12,025 nt of DNA, from the NCBI GenBank assembly GCA_005877535.1, contig VBOM01000019.1:1-12025 (forward strand). Direction: 5' to 3'. The notes under the pieces were generated by a model. The model saw only the letters and a list, made by a program, of their open reading frames with translations. It ran no database searches and was not told the origin of the DNA. This document shows, piece by piece, positions 7,430 through 12,025 of the stretch. The DNA is from Nitrospirota bacterium (GTDB lineage Bacteria > Nitrospirota > Nitrospiria > Nitrospirales > Nitrospiraceae). The translations under genes and the position numbers were made by a program. How positions within the stretch are numbered: position 1 is the stretch's first letter; each line of letters opens with the position of its first letter.

Positions 7430-7551
7430 CAATCGCACAAACTGTGTTTTTCCTTTTTACGCATCACATTTCTTGGTAGCTTGTGTACAAGATGTTGGGA
7501 GTGTGACCGCTTCGGTTGACAACAGTTCCATCCATCACCAAGGAGATCTCT

Positions 7552-7911
7552 ATGAAAGAAGCAGGATCAACAGCGAATGCAACGAGCCTGTCCCCGACAA
7601 GCCCGTTACAGCCAAGCCAGCCCACTAATGTCGCTCCGACGGTCCAGTTTGATGTCTCCAACCTTCAGAATTCTTACGCCAACGTGTGCAACGTGTCCTC
7701 GACCCGTGAAGAAGTGGTGTTGGCCTTTGGCGTCAATAATGTGTGGGAGCGGGCGCAGGCGAATATCCAGGTCCAGTTGACGAGCCGTATCGTGCTGAAC
7801 CCCTATGCGGCGAAGCGGTTGACTGCCGTGCTCAATCGCGTAGTCGCCGAATATGAGTCCAAGTTTGGGGCGTTGAAGGAAGACCCCAGGCCACAGGCCA
7901 ATGCAGCCTAA
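7552..7911 (+). CDS. DUF3467 domain protein
   Basis: 119 residues. The ATG at 7552 has AGGAG at 7541-7545 with a 6-base gap, so the earlier in-frame TTG at 7516 is not the start. Residues 1-30 are a Ser/Thr/Pro/Gln-rich tail. Residues about 31-103 fit the DUF3467 pattern: a strand, then NSYANVCNVSSTREEVVLAFG, and SRIVLNPYAAKRLTAVLNRVVAEYE with the typical helix ending in YE. The molecular role of this family is not known; members are small cytoplasmic proteins. It is a single gene facing the convergent flavoprotein gene 74 bases away and diverging from the export operon. Confidence 0.85.
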   Translation: MKEAGSTANATSLSPTSPLQPSQPTNVAPTVQFDVSNLQNSYANVCNVSSTREEVVLAFGVNNVWERAQANIQVQLTSRIVLNPYAAKRLTAVLNRVVAEYESKFGALKEDPRPQANAA

Positions 7912-7985
7912 GAGAAAGGAACCCCGCCGAACGTCGTCGGTCCAGAGTGAGCACTTCAGCAGCCATGCAGATGATTTGATTGGTT

Positions 7986-9251
7986 TCAGGGCGCGCCCGC
8001 TCGGCCAGCCAGATATCCCGTCGCCCAAGCCCATTGGAAGTTGAACCCGCCGATCCGGCCGTCGCAGTCGAGGATCTCACCGATCAGATAGAGGCCTGGC
8101 ACCAGCTTGGATTCCATGGTCTGAAAATTGATCTCTTCGAGCGGCACTCCGCCGGCTGTGACCTCGGCATAGTTCCAGCCTCGATCGTGTTTGACTGGGA
8201 ATTTGAACTTGGTCAGCGCAGCGAGCAGACGATCTCGGTCTCTTCGCGGTAGTTGTGCAACCGCCATATTGGGATCACATTCGGCATGGGAACAGAGCGT
8301 CTCGGCAAACCGCTCCGGTATCTGTTGAGCCCATATCTTAAGCAAGGAGCGCCGGGGATGGTTCGTCGCTCGCCCCATAAGCCACGACTTCGCTTGTTCT
8401 TGCATCTGACCGGGCAAGAAGTTTCCATAGACCTCAACAGTTTCTCCCTGCTCATGTCCGAGTGTCCAGAAGCGGCTGGCGTCCATCACGACTGGGCCAC
8501 TAATCCCGAAATGCGTCCAGAGCAAGCTCCCTATTCTGCAGTCGACTTTGCAACTCTTCACCATTGTGGTCAGCTCAACCTCATGCGAGATACCGGAGAG
8601 CGTCTTGTGAAACATCGTGTCGTCGAGCACCAATGGCACGAGTGCTGGGACGGTGGCCGTCACGTGATGGCCGAATCGACGGGCGAGGCTGTACCCAAAC
8701 CCGTCACTCCCAGATTTGGGGATCGATCGGCCTCCGGTCGCCAGAATGACCTTCCTTGTCTGCAGCGTTCCGTGAGTATGATGAACTGAGAACCTGGCTT
8801 GGGGACCAGGAAGATGATCGACTCTCGTCACGCGATGGTCAGAATGAATGATGACACCCAGCGCGCGACATCGATTGAGGAGTGCGGTCAGGATAGTTCG
8901 TGCCTTGTCGGTCACCGGAAAGAGCTTGCCGGTCTTTTCGCGTTTGAGCTCGACTCCTAACGAGGCAAACCACTTCAAGGTCTGCTCAACGGAGAACGCC
9001 GCCAGCACGTTCCTGATGATCCGGCGATTGCCAAAGTAGTCGGTGGGGGTGACGACCTCGTGCGAGACATTACAGCGGCCGCCTCCCGAGACGAGAATCT
9101 TGGCGCCGATCGTTTTTACACCATCGAGAAGCACGATCCTCTGCGGGCAATTGCCCTTCGCGGCCGTCTCTGCCGTGAAAATCGAGGCTGCCAGCCCGGC
9201 GGCACCTGCGCCGATCACTGCGATATCATGTATGTCTTTATCTGTAGACAT
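7986..9251 (-). CDS. HI0933/BaiN-family NAD(P)/FAD-dependent oxidoreductase
   Basis: 421 residues, the usual length for the family. The N-terminal Rossmann fold has the dinucleotide motif VIGAGAAGLAAS at residues 12-23, followed by the family signature KILVSGGGRCNVSH. An ATGGRS motif lies mid-protein, and the C-terminal FAD-binding end reads GLYLIGEILDCDGRIGGFNFQWAWATGYLAG. These are hallmarks of the HI0933-like flavoproteins (PF03486). Most family members have no defined physiological substrate; a few act in bile-acid reduction, which is unlikely to apply here. The start is the ATG at 9251 directly before the conserved N-terminus; the ribosome site is weak. It shares a 112-base upstream gap with the divergent zinc-ribbon gene. 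Confidence 0.95.
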   Translation of the reverse strand: MSTDKDIHDIAVIGAGAAGLAASIFTAETAAKGNCPQRIVLLDGVKTIGAKILVSGGGRCNVSHEVVTPTDYFGNRRIIRNVLAAFSVEQTLKWFASLGVELKREKTGKLFPVTDKARTILTALLNRCRALGVIIHSDHRVTRVDHLPGPQARFSVHHTHGTLQTRKVILATGGRSIPKSGSDGFGYSLARRFGHHVTATVPALVPLVLDDTMFHKTLSGISHEVELTTMVKSCKVDCRIGSLLWTHFGISGPVVMDASRFWTLGHEQGETVEVYGNFLPGQMQEQAKSWLMGRATNHPRRSLLKIWAQQIPERFAETLCSHAECDPNMAVAQLPRRDRDRLLAALTKFKFPVKHDRGWNYAEVTAGGVPLEEINFQTMESKLVPGLYLIGEILDCDGRIGGFNFQWAWATGYLAGRAGAP

Positions 9252-9271
9252 TAGCGAGTTCTAACTGCCAG

Positions 9272-9301
9272 TTAACACCTTATTAATCTTGCAGTGCTAA
9301 T
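9272..9301 (+). promoter_or_regulatory. Possible sigma-70 promoter for the small zinc-ribbon gene
   Basis: TTAACA (9272-9277) and GCTAAT (9296-9301) are separated by 18 bases. This would start transcription near 9308 and give a leader of about 55 bases to the ATG at 9364. The -35 matches 5 of 6 and the -10 matches 4 of 6 consensus bases; it is a candidate only. Confidence 0.35.
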
Positions 9302-9349
9302 GTTTCGCTTGTCCAAGGACGACTCGTCGGCGCTGGAACACTTGAGATC

Positions 9350-9357
9350 AGGAGGTG
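9350..9357 (+). promoter_or_regulatory. Strong ribosome binding site of the small zinc-ribbon gene
   Basis: AGGAGGTG, a near-complete anti-16S match, 8 bases (from AGGAGG) before the ATG at 9364. It is the main reason to accept the 56-codon reading frame as a gene. Confidence 0.75.
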
Positions 9358-9363
9358 GGCACG

Positions 9364-9534
9364 ATGACCTGTCAAAAATGCAAAGGACTGATGGTGAAAG
9401 AGTGGCGACCGGAGTTTTCGCAGGAAGCTGCGGTGCTCCGCTGTATCAATTGCGGGCTGGTCCTCGATCCCTTGATTGCGCAGAATCGCGTGACCCCGTT
9501 GCGTGCGAAGCAGCGGGTCCTGAACGCGGCTTAA
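9364..9534 (+). CDS. Small zinc-ribbon protein (56 residues)
   Basis: A short frame from the ATG at 9364 to TAA at 9532-9534, preceded by a strong ribosome site. It has two CxxC pairs, Cys3/Cys6 (MTCQKC) and Cys27/Cys30 (RCINCG), spaced as in a zinc ribbon. The second pair is followed by a hydrophobic LVLD strand and a basic C-terminal tail. The fold suggests a zinc-bound nucleic-acid or protein-binding module; no specific function can be assigned. It is divergent from the flavoprotein gene and convergent with exonuclease III, so it is probably transcribed alone. Confidence 0.75.
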   Translation: MTCQKCKGLMVKEWRPEFSQEAAVLRCINCGLVLDPLIAQNRVTPLRAKQRVLNAA

Positions 9535-9562
9535 TGGTTCGTCCGAACTCGTGAGCCATTTG

Positions 9563-9592
9563 GGTCGGTAAGGACGACTTGCAGAACCGACC
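9563..9592. terminator. Weak hairpin between convergent genes
   Basis: GGTCGGT (9563-9569) can pair with ACCGACC (9586-9592) around a 16-base loop, between the stop codons of the zinc-ribbon and exonuclease III genes. There is no T-run on either strand, so it is at best a weak bidirectional termination or transcript-end structure. Confidence 0.25.
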
Positions 9593-9624
9593 GAATTGGG
9601 AAAGTGTGGACGTTGCGCTCGTGG

Positions 9625-10398
9625 TTAGACCGAAAACTCCGCCCATAAGAATGTATGATCTGAGGGGTCTTTCGCTCGCCTCGGCTCGACGTCCACCACT
9701 ACCCTGACACACTGCTCTGCCAACCAGGCCGTTGCCAGAATATGGTCGATGCGCCAGCCTTTATTCGCTTCCAGCGAGCCCGGCGCTCGATAATCCCAAA
9801 ACGTATACTGCTGCCGGTCCGGATAGAGTTTCACGAACACATCCTGAAATCCCCACGCCAATGTGTTCTCATACGCCCGCCGCGCATCTTCGTGATAGCA
9901 GACATGCTTGAGATGTTTCTCCGGGCTGTGCACGTCCATCGGCCGCGGAGCCACGTTCATATCACCGCACCATACGGCCGGTTTGTTCGGCAACACATGT
10001 TTTTCGAAATACTTGCGGAGTCGACCATACCAGCTAAGCTTGTATTGATACTTGGGTGAGTCGATCTCGAACCCCTGGGGTACGTAAGTATTCACGATGG
10101 GTATCCCCTTGATCACTACGCGCAAGAGACGCGATTCCTCCGACTCGCCTCCGTCATCAAACCCATACGCCACCGCCTCCGGCTTCTCCAGACTCAGTAT
10201 CGCGACACCGTTGTAAGACTTCATCCCCCGGTAGGTGATTTCGTACCCGGACTCCGCCAATGCCAGCAGCGGAAACTCGCTGTCCTGGACTTTGGTTTCT
10301 TGAAGACAGAGGACATCGGGCTTCTGCTGGGCAAGCCATTCGAGCACGATCGGCAACCGTTTGCGGAGAGAATTCACGTTGAAGGTCGCGATCTTCAT
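9625..10398 (-). CDS. xthA: Exodeoxyribonuclease III (AP endonuclease)
   Basis: 257 residues, close to the 268 of the E. coli enzyme. It repairs DNA by cutting 5' to abasic sites and by 3'-phosphodiesterase/exonuclease action in the cytoplasm. The catalytic set of the exonuclease/endonuclease/phosphatase fold is complete: Asn7 in the opening MKIATFNVNSLRKR, metal-binding Glu34 in LQETK, a Tyr at 105 in NTYVPQG, Asp146 and Asn148 in WCGDMNVAP, Asp218 in RIDHIL, and the final Asp247-His248 in SDHTFLWAEF. The start ATG at 10398 gives the canonical N-terminus. It has no close co-directional neighbour and is likely expressed alone. Confidence 0.97.
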   Translation of the reverse strand: MKIATFNVNSLRKRLPIVLEWLAQQKPDVLCLQETKVQDSEFPLLALAESGYEITYRGMKSYNGVAILSLEKPEAVAYGFDDGGESEESRLLRVVIKGIPIVNTYVPQGFEIDSPKYQYKLSWYGRLRKYFEKHVLPNKPAVWCGDMNVAPRPMDVHSPEKHLKHVCYHEDARRAYENTLAWGFQDVFVKLYPDRQQYTFWDYRAPGSLEANKGWRIDHILATAWLAEQCVRVVVDVEPRRAKDPSDHTFLWAEFSV

Positions 10399-10593
10399 TC
10401 AAAGACCCATCGATATTCAGACCGCTGCATCCTAGCAAAAGGCCCACGGGGGAACAAGGCAAGTGACAGGGTCATTGAAGCGGTTAACAGAGGAGGCGAT
10501 TCCAGTCTTTAGCGCGAAGTCATGATAGTGAGTCGAGCCCCCGAAGAGTTTGTTTCACGCCCACCTCGATCCGAGAGGTTCTCAACATAGAAG

Positions 10594-10624
10594 GGCCCTC
10601 AGGAGGAAAAACCTCCGGAGGGCC
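10594..10624 (-). terminator. Strong hairpin after the Lys/Met-rich gene
   Basis: GGCCCTC (10594-10600) pairs with GAGGGCC (10618-10624), then one A/G mismatch, then GGAGG (10602-10606) pairs with CCTCC (10612-10616) around a 5-base loop. It starts about 30 bases past the TAA of the repeat-protein gene. Stem strength fits an intrinsic terminator, but the T-run that should follow on the minus strand is poor. Confidence 0.55.
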
Positions 10625-10653
10625 AGGCAATCTACTGACGCAACTGCTATGAC

Positions 10654-10968
10654 TTATGGCGCGCCCGCAGGGGCAGGTGCTGACATCGGAGCAGTAGCTG
10701 CGGGATGGGCGTTTGCCGCATCTTTGTGCGCCTTCATTTTGCCCTTCATTTCATGGCGCTTCGCCTTCATCGCTTCTTTCCGGGCTTTCATCTTGCCTTT
10801 CATCTCTTCCTTCTTCGCCTTCATATCGCCCTTCATCGCTTCTTTCTCGGCCTTCATCTCGTCTTTCATATTACCCATCTCGCCCTTCATGGCATCATCA
10901 GCCAGAAGTAGCGAGCTGGTTCCAAGTAGGCACAGAGCGGCAAACGCGACGACGATCAATTTCTGCAT
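10654..10968 (-). CDS. Exported Lys/Met-rich protein with 11-residue repeats
   Basis: 104 residues from the ATG at 10968, chosen because AGGAGGTG (10973-10980) precedes it and because it opens a signal peptide (MQKLIVVAFAALCLLG... ending near LLLA-DD, residues 1-23). The mature part is almost entirely charged helix. Units of 11 residues begin with MK at 34, 45 and 56 (pattern MKGxMKAxKEx), then a 7-residue unit at 67, then another 11-mer at 74-84. The C-terminal 20 residues are Ala/Pro-rich. A period of 11 favours a long amphipathic helix or hendecad coiled coil. The style recalls the exported pentapeptide MxKDx repeat proteins, but the period differs. Function is unknown; Met/Lys-rich periplasmic helices might bind metal or anionic surfaces, which is speculative. 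Confidence 0.82.
   Translation of the reverse strand: MQKLIVVAFAALCLLGTSSLLLADDAMKGEMGNMKDEMKAEKEAMKGDMKAKKEEMKGKMKARKEAMKAKRHEMKGKMKAHKDAANAHPAATAPMSAPAPAGAP
10717..10869 (-). repeat. 33-base tandem repeats encoding the hendecad units
   Basis: Imperfect 33-base units begin (minus strand) at 10869, 10836, 10803 and 10749, with a 21-base unit at 10770 between the third and fourth. Each contains two ATGAA words 12 bases apart, except the short one. The units keep the protein period but differ at wobble positions, so the array is old enough to have diverged and is under protein-level selection. Confidence 0.75.
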
Positions 10969-10972
10969 GCGG

Positions 10973-10980
10973 CACCTCCT
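10973..10980 (-). promoter_or_regulatory. Strong ribosome binding site of the Lys/Met-rich protein
   Basis: AGGAGGTG on the minus strand with 6 bases between AGGAGG and the ATG at 10968. It rules out the longer frame that opens at 11106 as the true start. Confidence 0.75.
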
Positions 10981-11774
10981 TATAGGGACACGAGTGTGAG
11001 ATGAACCAATGGTATCATGATCCGGCAAAGCGTTGCACGACTTTCGTGGCTTGTCAAGGAATGCCAGGACCGGCCTTGCGACGCGTGTCGAACACCCGTT
11101 CAGCACATGGAGACCGGGTAGAGCAGGGAAATCACCTGTTCGACGCGCAAGCGACCACGATCGGGAACGGGGGAAATCTCAGAACCAAATGCACGTGGCC
11201 AGCTTCGGATAGTTAAATCGTAACTCGAGGCTTCGAAGAGAGAGAGCTTCGAGTAGGCGGTCTGCTCCAACAACTTCATCTGACGACCGGATTCTTCCAT
11301 ACAGTGAGTACATTCGGCCTTGGCTGCGTCATCGGCATCCGGCTAATCGTCCTTTGCCCACTGATCGGAGTCACGTGGGTAAAGAGCCCATACTCCGGTC
11401 GGAATTCTCTTTCACCAGGGTATCCGTAAACAGCAAGCAGTTCAGAACACTGCCCGCGGCCCGTATAGAGATGCGGGCTCGGCCCGATATCGAGGAGCTT
11501 GGTCGCGATAACGAGGGGCATGGCAAAGGCTTGGAATTCGTGCGCTCAGAAGATAACCAACCCCGCCAGCAACACGAACACCATTCGTATTGGAGATCGA
11601 AACAACTCGTCGACGCTTTGCTTCTGTCGAGATGATCGGACCCTTTGCGATCGCTTGGACGATCATTGTCCGTAGGATCAAAGAGAGCAGCAGCAGATGT
11701 GAGGTGCACCTGTCGAGCACGACTGAGTTATCGATATGCGGCAATCGGGAGTGATGGATCACAGTATTAGAACA
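10981..11774. other. Long stretch without a convincing gene, possible decayed coding sequence
   Basis: About 800 bases. All open frames here are short, overlap on both strands, and lack ribosome sites or recognisable domains. The upstream signals of the Lys/Met-rich gene must lie in the first 100 bases; a perfect TTGACA occurs on the minus strand near 11053-11058 but no good -10 follows it at 16-18 bases. On the minus strand around 11520-11590 a hydrophobic reading (MVFVLLAGLVIF, stop, then AHEFQAFAMPLVIATKLL in the same frame) hints at a degraded membrane-protein gene. Confidence 0.45.
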
Positions 11775-12025
11775 TTAATTAGCGTTGAGCGTATCATGGG
11801 TTCCCGGCACACATTCTTCGCGTTTCCACTGTTTCAGAATCTTATGTTCGTCGAAGGTCAGTGTATAGCGGTAGCAGTACAACATGGCTTTGGGACCTTC
11901 TGCGGAAGCCTTCCCCATTAATGCGGCTGCTTGTTGCGCCGTGTCGGTCAGTTGGGAAAGGCTCACCGAGGCCAATTCTTTGTCACTGATCGGAAAGCGA
12001 TAGGTCCAGACCGAATCCCCCCCGA
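11775..12025 (-). CDS. C-terminal end of an unrecognised protein, cut by right edge
   Basis: An open minus-strand frame enters at the window edge and ends with TAA at 11775-11777, giving 82 residues. It includes WTYRFPISDKELASVSLSQL, an Ala-rich helix (DTAQQAAALMGKASAEG) and an end with spaced Cys residues (MLYCYRYTL and REECVPG). No family is recognised. An internal TTG could serve as a start at 11975, but the good protein-like reading continues upstream of it without a stop, so the gene is more likely truncated by the window. With about 80 residues visible nothing can be said about its role. Confidence 0.6.
   Translation of the reverse strand, partial: GGDSVWTYRFPISDKELASVSLSQLTDTAQQAAALMGKASAEGPKAMLYCYRYTLTFDEHKILKQWKREECVPGTHDTLNAN

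Larger units (their letters stand above)
7100..7551. other. Intergenic region between divergent export operon and DUF3467 gene
   Basis: About 450 bases with lower GC than the flanks. It should hold the promoters of the leftward export operon and of the rightward DUF3467 gene, but I see no convincing -35/-10 pair for either. It contains a 7-base hairpin near 7194, a smaller dyad at 7216-7230 (TGGTT/AACCA) and the long inverted repeat at 7316-7429. An 82-codon open frame (7231-7479) crosses the inverted repeat and is not supported as a gene. Confidence 0.5.

Noticed and set aside
7231..7479. 82-codon plus-strand frame with two hydrophobic stretches
   Set aside because: It crosses the 31-base inverted repeat, so about a third of the protein is produced by the repeat arms. 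It has no clear ribosome site and no recognisable family.
7924..7940. Short hairpin between the convergent DUF3467 and flavoprotein genes as a terminator
   Set aside because: Seven pairs with a central mismatch, a 3-base loop and no T-run; too weak to call.
10969..11106. Extended N-terminus of the Lys/Met-rich protein
   Set aside because: The extension would bury the signal peptide, and the strong AGGAGGTG ribosome site points to the ATG at 10968.
11001..11216. 71-codon plus-strand frame and 66-codon minus-strand frame (11100-11300)
   Set aside because: They overlap each other on opposite strands, have no ribosome sites, no domain and no hydrophobic or coiled pattern that would support either.
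1..12025. CRISPR arrays, tRNA or rRNA genes, complete insertion sequences, phage attachment sites
   Set aside because: No regularly spaced direct repeats, cloverleaf-like segments, conserved rRNA stretches or transposase/integrase genes were seen.

Overview
The window is bacterial chromosomal DNA with long GC-rich coding regions, and the protein set (a LEPR-like/DUF4347 giant surface protein with its own export genes, a DUF3467 protein, small zinc-ribbon and Lys/Met-rich proteins) looks most like a Nitrospira-type (Nitrospirota) genome. That assignment rests on gene content and protein style only; no rRNA or other lineage marker is present.

Left part (1-7100), all on the minus strand, is one functional block read from right to left: an outer-membrane TolC-family lipoprotein, a short HlyD-type periplasmic adaptor, a second HlyD-type adaptor with an extra cytoplasmic GAF-like N-terminus, and a polytopic fusion of a PqqD-like domain, an M50 (site-2) zinc protease core and a HlyD-like arm. 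These four are tightly coupled (two stop/start overlaps of the ATGA type and one 1-base gap). After a 216-base gap comes the 5' part of a large surface protein (LEPR-like motif, DUF4347, start of a beta-helix region) that runs off the left edge. A near-consensus sigma-54 promoter lies in the gap just ahead of it. I read the block as a dedicated export/processing route for the giant protein. No ABC-transporter ATPase is encoded in the window, which sets it apart from ordinary type I secretion.

Middle (7100-7551) is a relatively AT-rich intergenic region holding a perfect 31-base inverted repeat with a central palindrome on the same dyad axis, and a smaller hairpin near the start of the export operon. 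Right of it come a plus-strand DUF3467 protein, a minus-strand HI0933/BaiN-type flavoprotein, a tiny plus-strand zinc-ribbon protein, a minus-strand exonuclease III, and a minus-strand exported Lys/Met-rich protein built from 11-residue repeats. Apart from the shared promoter gap of the flavoprotein and zinc-ribbon genes, these look like independent housekeeping or accessory genes.

The right end (10969-11774) is about 800 bases without a convincing gene, possibly containing a decayed membrane-protein gene, followed by the C-terminal end of an unrecognised protein cut by the window edge.
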